DNA of 64,000 bases from Bacillus australimaris (GTDB lineage Bacteria; Bacillota; Bacilli; Bacillales; Bacillaceae), in the NCBI RefSeq assembly GCF_001307105.1, contig NZ_LGYN01000031.1:1-64000 (forward strand). Reading direction: 5' to 3'. Positions 1-7,540 of the stretch are shown piece after piece. The notes under the pieces are model-generated. The model saw only the letters and a program-made list of their open reading frames with translations, did no database searches and was not told the DNA's origin. Position 1 is the stretch's first letter, and the number at the start of each line of letters is the position of its first letter. Made by a program: the position numbers and the translations under genes.

Positions 1-1
1 T

Positions 2-607
2 AAAGAAGCTTCTTTTTCTTTGGAGGAATGGGAAAAACAAAAAAAAATTCAGGTTAACAAATATCAGACGGATCTATTAGAATTAGGGTTTTCTACTTTT
101 TATTTGAATAGAACAAATCATTCTGGGATTATCAACGCCGGACCAATTGGAGGTAAGCAACAAACAGGAACATACAAGATTGATTGTCGATTTAATAAAG
201 AAACTTTAATAAATAAAATAAACTTAATTGCTTCTTTTAAAACGAAAATAAAATTATATAACCTGGATGCAATAGACTTCATTAAAAATAATATTGTGAA
301 AACGAGAAATTCACTAACTTTTTTTGATCCACCATATTTCGTTAAAGGCAAAGATTTATATACTAATTTTTACGAATTTCCTGATCATTTAGAGCTGAAT
401 GATGCAATAGTGAGGTATATGAATAAACAAAAGTGGATTTTAACATATGATGTTCATGATGATATTCATAACATTTACTCTTGCTTTGAGCATTTTACTT
501 ATCAATTAAATTATAGTGCAGGTAATTCAAAAAAAGGTTCGGAATATATTTTCCTTTCAAATAAACTTTCTTCTAAAAAAATAAACCAGTATTTACACCT
601 GGTATAA
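2..607 (+). CDS. D12-class N6-adenine DNA methyltransferase, C-terminal part (truncated by window edge)
   Basis: The reading frame is open at the left edge, so the N-terminus (the SAM-binding FxGxG region) lies outside the window; the TTG at 20 is not a credible start. The visible part contains FFDPPYF, the DPPY catalytic motif of Dam/D12-type adenine methylases, near codon 108, followed by a region typical of the family's C-terminal half (TYDVHDDI, GSEYIFLSN). The family methylates adenine N6 in a short DNA target, as a restriction partner, phage enzyme or orphan. Base composition is clearly more AT-rich than the housekeeping genes downstream, suggesting horizontal transfer. Whether a restriction gene accompanies it cannot be seen here. 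Confidence 0.85.
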   Translation, partial: KEASFSLEEWEKQKKIQVNKYQTDLLELGFSTFYLNRTNHSGIINAGPIGGKQQTGTYKIDCRFNKETLINKINLIASFKTKIKLYNLDAIDFIKNNIVKTRNSLTFFDPPYFVKGKDLYTNFYEFPDHLELNDAIVRYMNKQKWILTYDVHDDIHNIYSCFEHFTYQLNYSAGNSKKGSEYIFLSNKLSSKKINQYLHLV

Positions 608-657
608 AAATAAGACAGTTTAGATCAAACAAAATATTTTACTACCTGCTAAATCAT

Positions 658-700
658 ACATCCCGTTAGTTTGCTTTTTTTACCTCAACTAACGGGATGT
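658..700. repeat. 14-bp perfect inverted repeat after the methylase gene
   Basis: ACATCCCGTTAGTT (658-671) is exactly complementary to 687-700, separated by a 15-base T-rich loop. It lies 50 bases after the methylase stop and could act as a factor-independent terminator or mark the edge of an acquired segment. Neither side carries a good trailing T-run, so the terminator reading is uncertain. Confidence 0.6.
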
Positions 701-760
701 AATTAATATTTATTGATTTCTAGAGTGGGGAAATTGAATCTGGATCACTTTCAATTCACC

Positions 761-892
761 TTAAAAGTTAAATCCATACTCTAGCATGCAATGTTCTATA
801 ATATAACTTTGTTTGAAATCCCATTCCCAAGGCTTTATTTCAAGTTCTTCACACTTTTCAAACCAGCCTTTTATCCATGTGTTATTCTTCAT
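761..892 (-). CDS. Small hypothetical protein (43 aa)
   Basis: A 43-codon frame begins at ATG 892 behind a strong GGAGG Shine-Dalgarno 6 bases upstream. The start was chosen for that site; the frame stays open further upstream without another good start. It lies 23 bases after the CPBP protease gene on the same strand, so it is probably the last gene of that transcript. The product is Trp/Glu/Lys-rich (MKNNTWIKGW, PWEWDFK) with two cysteines and no membrane segment. I recognise no family. It could also be the remnant of a longer gene. Confidence 0.5.
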   Translation of the reverse strand: MKNNTWIKGWFEKCEELEIKPWEWDFKQSYIIEHCMLEYGFNF

Positions 893-915
893 TTCTTTCC
901 TCCTATTCTCCTTAT

Positions 916-1641
916 CTATCGGACACTTTTTTTTATCCATAATTTTCTCCACAACACCACTGCAAGAACAAGCAAGATGACACATTGAATTGATAGCAAA
1001 AGCATTTGCATTGCCATAGGTGTATGCCCACCTGTCATTTGATCCACGATATTATGCACTGCGTGCCATATGATGACCCATTGCAGGCTGTTAGTGAGTG
1101 CCACAATTTCAGCTGCAACGAACCCAAATAAAAAGGCGAATAAGATTTGTGCCACTGTTAATGTGATGCTTTTTCCGCTTAGTAGATTCGCAGCATGCCC
1201 AAGACTGAATAGTACGGCGGAGCCCCATATGGCAGTGCTTAGATTGATTCGTTTTAAATATTGAAAGAGAATGCCGCGAAAAATACCTTCTTCAAAAATA
1301 CCGACACAGACCATGAAGAAGCAAAGTGCCGTAAAGGAAGAGAGGGAAAAATCTGTGTTTAATCCAGCAATAAACGGGATGGCCTCAATGAAAAGGATGG
1401 GAATGATCCACATACCAAGAGACCCTTTTCGAAAACCTATTTCTTTCAATTGAAAACGGCTTTTCTGAATAATGAATAGAAGTAAAAGACACCCAGCTAG
1501 CATGGCACTGCCATTGATGATATAGATGGTCATTGGATCGGTCACTTCTTTGATGGATATATAGACACCTGCACTTGTTGGAATGATTAAAGAAAACAGC
1601 AGTAGAAGCACAGCTTTTCGAATGATTGTCATTGGTTTCAT
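916..1641 (-). CDS. CPBP family intramembrane metalloprotease
   Basis: This is a 241-residue polytopic membrane protein. It has the CPBP/Abi (CAAX protease and bacteriocin-processing) signature: EEGIFRG (the EExxxR motif), then FSLGHAANL and WHAVHN, which supply the Glu and His residues expected at the metal site. About seven hydrophobic segments are visible. ATG 1641 is preceded by GAGGAGGAATC, so a longer frame starting 17 codons earlier is rejected. Relatives process prenylated or peptide substrates, or confer immunity to bacteriocin-like peptides; the substrate here is unknown. It follows the LytTR/DUF3021 pair on the same strand after a 94-base gap. Confidence 0.85.
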   Translation of the reverse strand: MKPMTIIRKAVLLLLFSLIIPTSAGVYISIKEVTDPMTIYIINGSAMLAGCLLLLFIIQKSRFQLKEIGFRKGSLGMWIIPILFIEAIPFIAGLNTDFSLSSFTALCFFMVCVGIFEEGIFRGILFQYLKRINLSTAIWGSAVLFSLGHAANLLSGKSITLTVAQILFAFLFGFVAAEIVALTNSLQWVIIWHAVHNIVDQMTGGHTPMAMQMLLLSIQCVILLVLAVVLWRKLWIKKSVR

Positions 1642-1735
1642 TGTTGATTCCTCCTCTAATGTCAGAGTAGTGGAATCGAGCAGGACCCTCAATCAAATCT
1701 TCCTAACATGTCAATTTATCGCACTAAGATGCATA

Positions 1736-2155
1736 TTAAGATGTTGTTCGTTTTTTTCGCTGCTGTAAAAGGTCATTGATTTCCGCAGCGGTTGCCTGAT
1801 CTTTTTTATACAATAGGTACTTAATTAAAAAGAATAATGCCATGACTACAAGGAAATTCACGATGAACGAATGGAGACTGATCTCACCGCTGACTACGAT
1901 GATGGTTGTCATAATCATACCCATTACAAGAATGATATATAGTATTTGTTGAAAAAGAATCCGTTGATGGCTATATGTTTGTTTTGGGTATAGCAAGAAA
2001 GTCAGGGCGCTTGAAAAAAAGGAATTGGAAATGATCGCTTCTAAAATGTAAATCGGCATCGATCCAAATGTGAAACAGTAAATCAACACTAAGGCTGTAA
2101 AGATCATACAAAATGTGATCAAAAGATTGATGATGTAACGTTTCATTCTATTCAC
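1736..2155 (-). CDS. DUF3021 family membrane protein
   Basis: This 139-residue protein has four predicted membrane segments (about 8-30, 33-55, 68-90 and 95-115) and a basic cytoplasmic tail (LLQQRKKRTTS). It matches the small membrane partners that commonly follow LytTR regulators. The start ATG overlaps the stop of the upstream LytTR gene by four bases (2152-2155), implying translational coupling. By analogy with other membrane-inhibitor/LytTR pairs it probably controls the activity of its DNA-binding partner; that is inference. Confidence 0.8.
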   Translation of the reverse strand: MNRMKRYIINLLITFCMIFTALVLIYCFTFGSMPIYILEAIISNSFFSSALTFLLYPKQTYSHQRILFQQILYIILVMGMIMTTIIVVSGEISLHSFIVNFLVVMALFFLIKYLLYKKDQATAAEINDLLQQRKKRTTS

Positions 2156-2604
2156 TTCCTCCGTAATCCAAGCTTCTCTTTTAATGCTTGGATATAAAAA
2201 CGTGAAATCATTACTTTTTCTTTATTTGTAAGGCTTGCTTCAAAACGGCCACTCGTTTTAGGAGAAATGGCGGCGATAGAATCAATATTCAGAATCATCG
2301 ATTTCGAAATTCTGATATAATCATGCGCTTCAAGGTGTTCTTCAAGTTCAAATAACTTTTCCTTTATGAGAAACACCCCGTCTGTCGTATACAAGAACGA
2401 TTTTTTATCGACACTTTCAATATATAAAATGTCGTGATAATAGATTTTTTTCATGCTGTCTTTCTCAGGGTCTTTCGCTAGGAAAAATGGGGCTGATTGC
2501 TCCACTTGCTGGACAAGCTTTTCAATCGCCGGATTGAGCTCATAAATGTGAAAAGAAACATATTCTGATTGCGGCTTTTGAATGAAATGAATATCTGTTT
2601 TCAT
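2152..2604 (-). CDS. LytTR-domain DNA-binding regulator
   Basis: The 150-residue protein has a short N-terminal stretch and a C-terminal LytTR domain (about 50-148): KIYYHDILYIESVDKKSFLYTTDG, an interrupted DYIRISKSMILNI stretch, and a final beta strand SRFYIQALKEKLG. There is no receiver domain, so it is a stand-alone LytTR protein of the class paired with DUF3021. It binds DNA by beta strands inserted in the major groove and usually autoregulates. Only five bases separate it from the upstream acetyltransferase stop, so the genes are probably co-transcribed. Targets are unknown. Confidence 0.85.
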   Translation of the reverse strand: MKTDIHFIQKPQSEYVSFHIYELNPAIEKLVQQVEQSAPFFLAKDPEKDSMKKIYYHDILYIESVDKKSFLYTTDGVFLIKEKLFELEEHLEAHDYIRISKSMILNIDSIAAISPKTSGRFEASLTNKEKVMISRFYIQALKEKLGLRRK

Positions 2605-2609
2605 CTGTT

Positions 2610-3176
2610 TTATTTGTAATCCCTCTTTAAAATCGAATACATATACACATCATCAAACCCATTCTGACCAAGGTCATACTCCCTCAATAAACCCTCTCGT
2701 ACAAAATTAATTTTCTCCAATAATTGAACAGAGGCCGTATTTGCTGGATCAATAATCGCTTCAATCCGATTCAAATTCATCTCCTGAAATCCATATCGCA
2801 ATACCGCAGCAATCGCTTCGCTCATGATGCCTTTTCTCCAATGATCTAGGTGTAATTCATAGCCAATTTCGGTGCGGAGGTGCTGTTTTTCTAGATTGAG
2901 AAAGCCGCAGCTGCCGATGATGGCTGGATTGTCTTTTAGAGAAATGCCCCAGCGGATGCCTGTTTGTTTTTTGAAGATATCGTCATACCACTTGATTTCT
3001 CCTTTTGTGTCTTCAATCGTTTCATGAGCATCAATGCCCATGTAGCGGCACACGGTTTCATTGGATAAGTAGATGTGCATATCTTCAGCGTCTTCGATTG
3101 TTGCTTGTTTTAAGAGTAGTCTTTCGGTATGTATTGTTGGAAATGATTGCGGGAATATCAGTTCACGTCTAGTCAT
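2610..3176 (-). CDS. GNAT family N-acetyltransferase (RimJ/RimL type)
   Basis: The 188-residue protein shows the RimJ/RimL-like GNAT layout: TERLLLKQATIEDAEDM at the N-terminus, GSCGFLNLE, IGYELHLDHWRKGIMSEAI as the acetyl-CoA-binding motif A, and NRIEAIIDPANTASVQLLEKINF near the C-terminus. ATG 3176 is chosen because GGAG sits six bases upstream; a TTG six codons earlier has no ribosome site. It is the first gene of the minus-strand run 3176-761. The acceptor could be an N-terminal amine or a small molecule; nothing here decides it. Confidence 0.85.
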   Translation of the reverse strand: MTRRELIFPQSFPTIHTERLLLKQATIEDAEDMHIYLSNETVCRYMGIDAHETIEDTKGEIKWYDDIFKKQTGIRWGISLKDNPAIIGSCGFLNLEKQHLRTEIGYELHLDHWRKGIMSEAIAAVLRYGFQEMNLNRIEAIIDPANTASVQLLEKINFVREGLLREYDLGQNGFDDVYMYSILKRDYK

Positions 3177-3204
3177 ATTTTTCTCCTTGTGCAATTTTAT
3201 TTAA

Positions 3205-3234
3205 ATTATACCTGTACTGGTCGATTTTGTGTAA
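3205..3234 (-). promoter_or_regulatory. Candidate sigma-A promoter for the GNAT-LytTR-DUF3021 run
   Basis: On the minus strand TATAAT lies at 3210-3205 and TTACAC at 3234-3229 with an 18-base spacer. It is placed about 30 bases upstream of the acetyltransferase start. The -10 is perfect and the -35 weak. Confidence 0.5.
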
Positions 3235-3306
3235 TGCTTTGGTGTAATATGAGAATATGATTGTGGGAATATTCACAAACGAATTCGATAAAAGAGGATA
3301 ATTGAA

Positions 3307-3876
3307 ATGGGCATTTTTCTAATTATGATCGTCATCGTGATGATCGCCGTATCTTTAGTGATCTATTTATTTATAAAGGGAATCATTCAATCTAAAGTGC
3401 TAGTGATTGTAGGTTCTGTTTTAGGAGGAACCGCACTATTTGTTTGGGTGGCTATGTTTTTTAATTTTCACTCTGTATCTTTAATAAATGAATCGTTAGG
3501 TCATTTTAAGATCGGTGAAAAATTTGAGGGAGATCATACTTTTGCGGAGAATACTCAATTCTCTCATCCTAAACAGAGGGTCTATATGGAAAAAGAAAAT
3601 CAAGATTTTGTAGTATCAGTTGATCAACATCATCGAGTTACATCTATTTACAATCAGTCAAAACAGAAAAATCTTCAAACATCTAAGGGAGTTAAAATAG
3701 GAGAAGATTATTCATCTGTGATACAAACATATGGAGAGCAATTCAAGAAGCTCTGGTTTGTCGAAGGGTATAGCAAAGGTATACAATATCAAGATCAATC
3801 AAACGGTATCATTCTAGAGTTCTTTTTCAATGACAATAAACTAGTACTCATTGAACTTCGTAGTAAGCGGAAATAA
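3307..3876 (+). CDS. Hypothetical membrane-anchored protein (189 aa)
   Basis: Two hydrophobic segments (about 3-24 and 30-52) form an N-terminal hairpin, followed by a soluble domain of about 135 residues, probably outside the membrane. That domain contains IGEKFEGDHTF, VSVDQHHRVTSIY and GVKIGEDYSSVIQTYG, a repeated pattern seen in small secreted Bacillus proteins that I cannot assign to a named family. The start ATG has AGAGG about 12 bases upstream. It is transcribed alone between a divergent cluster and a bidirectional terminator. Composition is slightly more AT-rich than the core genes. Confidence 0.7.
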   Translation: MGIFLIMIVIVMIAVSLVIYLFIKGIIQSKVLVIVGSVLGGTALFVWVAMFFNFHSVSLINESLGHFKIGEKFEGDHTFAENTQFSHPKQRVYMEKENQDFVVSVDQHHRVTSIYNQSKQKNLQTSKGVKIGEDYSSVIQTYGEQFKKLWFVEGYSKGIQYQDQSNGIILEFFFNDNKLVLIELRSKRK

Positions 3877-3890
3877 AAAAGTAGAAAGTA

Positions 3891-3924
3891 AAAACAAGCA
3901 TTTTAATTGAAATGCTTGTTTTTA
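3891..3924. terminator. Bidirectional terminator
   Basis: AAAAACAAGCATTTT, a short AATTG loop, then AAATGCTTGTTTTT form a stem with A-run before and T-run after, so it can end transcripts from both sides. Its right edge contains the stop codon of the small minus-strand gene at 3922-4095. Confidence 0.8.
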
Positions 3925-4095
3925 TGTTGCTTTTCCATAACATTCCTTACAATAAAAAACCCCTTCATTCCTCAGCCAAGCCTTTACCTCTGTCATTCCG
4001 CGTCTCTTTGGATAGACGAGCTTGACGTACACTTCTTCGTTACCTTCTATCTTTTTCTGACAGCTAGCACATACGGGTTCTTCAAATAGAAACAA
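3922..4095 (-). CDS. Small zinc-ribbon-like protein (57 aa), TTG start
   Basis: Reading the minus strand from TTG 4095 gives 57 residues beginning MFLFEEPVCASCQKKI and ending FYCKECYGKAT. The two CxxC pairs (CASC at 9-12, CKEC at 49-52) can form one four-cysteine zinc site. AAGGAG lies eight bases upstream of the TTG, which supports the start. I recall similar short Bacillus proteins carrying misleading iron-hydroxamate transporter labels; nothing here supports transport. The gene is short and lacks an ATG, so automatic callers may miss it. Function is unknown. Confidence 0.75.
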   Translation of the reverse strand: MFLFEEPVCASCQKKIEGNEEVYVKLVYPKRRGMTEVKAWLRNEGVFYCKECYGKAT

Positions 4096-4221
4096 TCGGC
4101 ATACTCCTTTTTGTAGATATTTCTTCCATTATATCAAATATGCAACATAATCTTTGCGGCCTGTTCTTCACTTTTTCTATTTTTGTCCGACATATGGTAA
4201 GGAAAAGAAATTTTTGATTGT

Positions 4222-4250
4222 TGAAACCGTTTGTGAGAAACCTTGCTCTA
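4222..4250 (+). promoter_or_regulatory. Candidate autoregulatory ECF-sigma promoter
   Basis: TGAAAC (4222-4227) matches the -35 of extracytoplasmic-function sigma factors. GCTCTA follows 17 bases later where CGTCTA would be ideal. The implied transcript start is only about 20 bases before the sigma gene start, as is common for self-regulated ECF operons. The -10 match is imperfect. Confidence 0.45.
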
Positions 4251-4274
4251 ACAGGTGTAGGAGGTGTAAGAGAG

Positions 4275-4820
4275 ATGAAGCAAGTGCGTCTAATTAAAAA
4301 AGCACAAAAAGGGAATGTACCGGCATTTGAGAATTTAATGCTGATGTATCAGGAGCGTTTATATAAAACGGCTTTTCTCTATACAAGAAATAAAGAGGAT
4401 TCGTTAGATGCTGTTCAAGAGACGGTCATTAAAGCGTTTAAACATCTATCTGGCTTAAAAGAACCAGCTTATTTTTCTACCTGGCTGACGCGGATTTTGA
4501 TTCATACAATTTTTGCGATGAAGAAAAAGCAGCAAGATGTTGTTCCGTTTGAACAGCATCATGAGAGCGTGGAGCGTCATGATTTTTTGGAAGACAAGCT
4601 CGATTTAAAAAATGCACTTGATGTGTTAGATGAGCAATATCAGCTCGTGATTCAGCTATTTTATTTTCAAGATTATTCGATTTCGATGATTTCTGAACAG
4701 ATGGGTGTGCCTGAAGGAACGGTCAAAACTCATTTGTATCGAGCAAGAAAGTTATTAAAGCAAACATTGGAGAAGGAGGAGAGTGTCGATGGAACAAAGA
4801 GAAATGAAAAAGCTCTATGA
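4275..4820 (+). CDS. ECF-type RNA polymerase sigma factor
   Basis: The 181-residue protein has sigma region 2 (about 20-85: YQERLYKTAFLYTRNKEDSLDAVQET, with STWLTRILI following) and region 4 (about 115-170: QLVIQLFYFQDYSISMIS then VPEGTVKTHLYRARK). There is no region 1 or 3, as in ECF factors. ATG 4275 is chosen over an earlier in-frame start because GGAGG precedes it and the N-terminus MKQVRLIKKAQKG is the family norm. Its 3' end overlaps the next gene, a DUF4179 anti-sigma-type protein, by 32 bases. The inducing signal is unknown. Confidence 0.9.
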   Translation: MKQVRLIKKAQKGNVPAFENLMLMYQERLYKTAFLYTRNKEDSLDAVQETVIKAFKHLSGLKEPAYFSTWLTRILIHTIFAMKKKQQDVVPFEQHHESVERHDFLEDKLDLKNALDVLDEQYQLVIQLFYFQDYSISMISEQMGVPEGTVKTHLYRARKLLKQTLEKEESVDGTKRNEKAL

Positions 4821-6234
4821 TGAGATTGATGTACCAAAGATTGAAGTAACCTCTGCGATTCGCCAAGCAATAGGAGATGTAAAAGCGGAACAGAAAAGAC
4901 ATTGGTTCAAATGGAACTGGAGAACGCCAATATACTCAGTCATCGCCCTTGTTGTTCTTTATTTTTCATCTGGTTTCCTTTTCCCGTCTCTTAATACAGC
5001 GATGGCACGTGTGCCGATTATTGGACAGTTTTATATGATGTTTCACGATAAAGTAGGAATGTCTCTTTTTCAGAGTGATTTGGTAAAGCATGTCAATGAG
5101 GGGGCTGAATCAAGAGGGGTTACTGTGAAAGTAAACAGTGTGTATTATGATGCTGGGCGGCTTGTTTATACGTTTACTGTGGAGAATTTCCATACAAAAG
5201 AAGATTTTATACCGATCAACATTGATTCAGATCAGATCAATGAAAATTTTCAACCCAATATAGATAGTCCGGAGTTGAAAAAATTAAAAGATGGTCGATA
5301 TGCTGGACGAATGGAATTCTATACAAATGGACAGATGATTAAGCAAGGCCAAAAAGCACAACTCGTGATTTCGAAAATTGGAGATATTGTAGGGAATTGG
5401 CGCTTTGAGTTGCCTGTAGTTAAGCAAAAAACCACTTTATTTGCAGGTCAAAAAGAAGTATCTATTTTAAATGGACGTTATCAGTTGAAAGATATAAAGG
5501 TTGAAAATGGAGTGAATTCCTCTGTAATTCAATATGCGATTGATTACAATGGTGTCGCAAAAGATGATGATATCACTATAGATATAATGAAAGATAATTT
5601 GGGAAGTAAGTACAGGCTTAAGAATGCAGCAACATTAAAGGGAAAAAAACTTTCAACTGAAAAAACTAGACAAAATGCTTTGACCATTTTGAATAAGCCA
5701 ATTTCTCCAAACACTACTGAACTGACATTTTACCTAAATTGGATATATGAACATGAAGAAAGCAAAATCATTTCACTCCAGAATCAGCTGCCTGTTCAGT
5801 TCAGAACAAAGCACCATGGAATTGGGATTAAGATCAATAAAATAAAGCAAAAAGGGCGTTCTGTAACAGTTGATTATCAATTTACTGGAGTAGATAAGGA
5901 AAAATTAGATGAGGCTGATATGAAGAATGTCGGTGAATCAATTGGATTAGGCGATGTTAAAAAAATGAAATCATGGTCCGATCCTGCAGCAAATTACGAA
6001 AACGGATATTACTTGAAGGGAAACAATGCGAAGGTGACCAATTTAAAGACAGCTTCTATGCAATCCACCTTTGACTTTGATGTGAAGGAGTTAGACAAAT
6101 TATCATTAAACCATTTTTCATTTAAGGATTATGGGCTTTATCTTGATTTGTCAGTTCTGAATCTGTTGGCACCGCAAAAAGAAATAAAGGTAACCATTCC
6201 AGTCAAAAAAGAAACATCAAAAGCTAGTCAATAA
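4789..6234 (+). CDS. DUF4179 domain protein, probable membrane anti-sigma factor
   Basis: The 481-residue product has a cytoplasmic N-terminus of about 45 residues, one membrane segment (about 48-68, TPIYSVIALVVLYFSSGF) and a long extracellular part starting with the DUF4179 region (FPSLNTAMARVPIIGQFY). ATG 4789 follows AAGGAGG at a good distance and overlaps the sigma-factor gene, implying coupled translation and stoichiometric pairing. By family knowledge such proteins hold the cognate ECF sigma factor at the membrane until a signal triggers release. No catalytic motif is visible. The ligand or stress sensed is unknown. Confidence 0.85.
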   Translation: MEQREMKKLYDEIDVPKIEVTSAIRQAIGDVKAEQKRHWFKWNWRTPIYSVIALVVLYFSSGFLFPSLNTAMARVPIIGQFYMMFHDKVGMSLFQSDLVKHVNEGAESRGVTVKVNSVYYDAGRLVYTFTVENFHTKEDFIPINIDSDQINENFQPNIDSPELKKLKDGRYAGRMEFYTNGQMIKQGQKAQLVISKIGDIVGNWRFELPVVKQKTTLFAGQKEVSILNGRYQLKDIKVENGVNSSVIQYAIDYNGVAKDDDITIDIMKDNLGSKYRLKNAATLKGKKLSTEKTRQNALTILNKPISPNTTELTFYLNWIYEHEESKIISLQNQLPVQFRTKHHGIGIKINKIKQKGRSVTVDYQFTGVDKEKLDEADMKNVGESIGLGDVKKMKSWSDPAANYENGYYLKGNNAKVTNLKTASMQSTFDFDVKELDKLSLNHFSFKDYGLYLDLSVLNLLAPQKEIKVTIPVKKETSKASQ

Positions 6235-6241
6235 ATAAGAG

Positions 6242-6271
6242 AGCGAACATGATTATACATGTTCGCTTTTT
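6242..6271. terminator. Terminator between convergent DUF4179 and MFS genes
   Basis: AGCGAACATG (6242-6251) pairs with CATGTTCGCT (6258-6267) around a six-base loop and is followed by a T-run. It serves the plus-strand operon; its position overlaps the last codons of the minus-strand exporter gene. Confidence 0.8.
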
Positions 6272-7440
6272 GTCTGTTGTTCGACCAGTCGATTCCGATT
6301 GAACGAATACCTAATCAACATCAACGCCACAAAACTAGCTAACCCGCCAATCCAACTTAAATTTGTTACGTTTGTATATTGTATAATCACGCCGCCCATT
6401 GACGATCCAAGCATCATGCCGATGTTCATCAACGCTGTATGAAAGCTCAGCACGGTTTCTGATGCTTGGGGTTTAAGAGAGATCAGATAAAATTGCTTCG
6501 ATGGTGTTGTTGTCCATGTAGCGATGCCCCATATGGCGAGCGTGATCAAGACTCCGAAAGCAGAGAATTGCGTAAAGAAGAGCGCAAATAAAGATAACAT
6601 CTGGATCATAATACTGATCGAAATGGATCGGTTTGGTCCCCATTGATCAACGGCGAAACCCCCAAAGCGTGAGCCAATAAAAGCAGAGATGCCTAAAATG
6701 AGTAAAGCGATGCTTGTCATTTCAAGTGAAAAGCCGGCAGTCTGTCGTAATAAAGGAGAGATATAAGCAAAGACCATCGTGTAGCCTAAAATCCAAAAGA
6801 CGGTTGTGGCTAAGGCGCTGATCACTCTGCGGTCTTGAAGGATGTGTAATTGCTGCTTCAATGGCAGGTGAGAATGTCCCTCCATGTGTGGCAGTAATTG
6901 ATAAAGCAGTAGCAAGAGACAAGCGGTACCTAGTGCAATGATGAGGAAAATATAGTGCCAATCCACATACCCTGATAAAAATGTTCCAATCGGCACACCA
7001 AGTACGAGTGAAACGGTAAATCCAGTAATGACCGCTGCCATCGCACTTCCCTTTTTTTCTGGTGGAGCGATCTGCGCTGCATAATTCGTGGCGACGACAA
7101 TATATAAGCCACCGCTCATGGCCATGATGACCCGAGATAGCAGAAGCAGTACAAAATGATGGCTAAAAAAGGCGAGCATATTGCCTAAAATAAACACAAA
7201 AATAGCCAATAACAAAACCTTTTTTCGGTTTAATTTCGAGGTTGCCATGACTAAAAAGAGCGCGCCTATTGCATAAAAGAGAGAGTAGACCGTGATGAGC
7301 TGCCCGGCAGCAGGAATGGAAATGTGTAAATCAACCGAAATCATGTCTAGAATCCCTGATACGACGAATTCTGAAGTGCCTGTGACAAATGATCCGGCAG
7401 CTAAAAGAAATATCAATAGCTGATGAGATGTGTTTTTCAT
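6253..7440 (-). CDS. MFS transporter, DHA1-type exporter
   Basis: This 395-residue protein has about 12 membrane segments. TSEFVVSGILDMISVDL starts the first, followed by the short loop motif SKLNRKK between segments 2 and 3. RVIMAMSGGLYIVVATNYAA and GVPIGTFLSGYVDWHYIF correspond to motif C and the post-TM5 region of DHA1 drug/sugar exporters. ATG 7440 is chosen because AAGGAAGGG lies just upstream; a start six codons earlier is possible. It is divergent from a LysR-family gene, which probably controls it. The substrate is unknown. Confidence 0.85.
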   Translation of the reverse strand: MKNTSHQLLIFLLAAGSFVTGTSEFVVSGILDMISVDLHISIPAAGQLITVYSLFYAIGALFLVMATSKLNRKKVLLLAIFVFILGNMLAFFSHHFVLLLLSRVIMAMSGGLYIVVATNYAAQIAPPEKKGSAMAAVITGFTVSLVLGVPIGTFLSGYVDWHYIFLIIALGTACLLLLLYQLLPHMEGHSHLPLKQQLHILQDRRVISALATTVFWILGYTMVFAYISPLLRQTAGFSLEMTSIALLILGISAFIGSRFGGFAVDQWGPNRSISISIMIQMLSLFALFFTQFSAFGVLITLAIWGIATWTTTPSKQFYLISLKPQASETVLSFHTALMNIGMMLGSSMGGVIIQYTNVTNLSWIGGLASFVALMLIRYSFNRNRLVEQQTKSEHV

Positions 7441-7540
7441 TTTGAACCCTTCCTTCATGTTGATACGTTGTCTTTAGTTTAAATTCCGTGCTAACATAAG
7501 TAAAATTGATGTTTTTCATGAAGGAGATGAGTAAATACTC

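Noticed and set aside
3907..4089. Plus-strand 60-codon frame
   Set aside because: It starts inside a terminator stem, has no ribosome site and is the antisense of the small CxxC gene.
3922..4095. Apparent frameshift near the 3' end of the small CxxC gene
   Set aside because: A careful recount of the C4/A6 run at 3954-3963 shows the frame is continuous through FYCKECYGKAT; the first impression came from miscounting the homopolymer.
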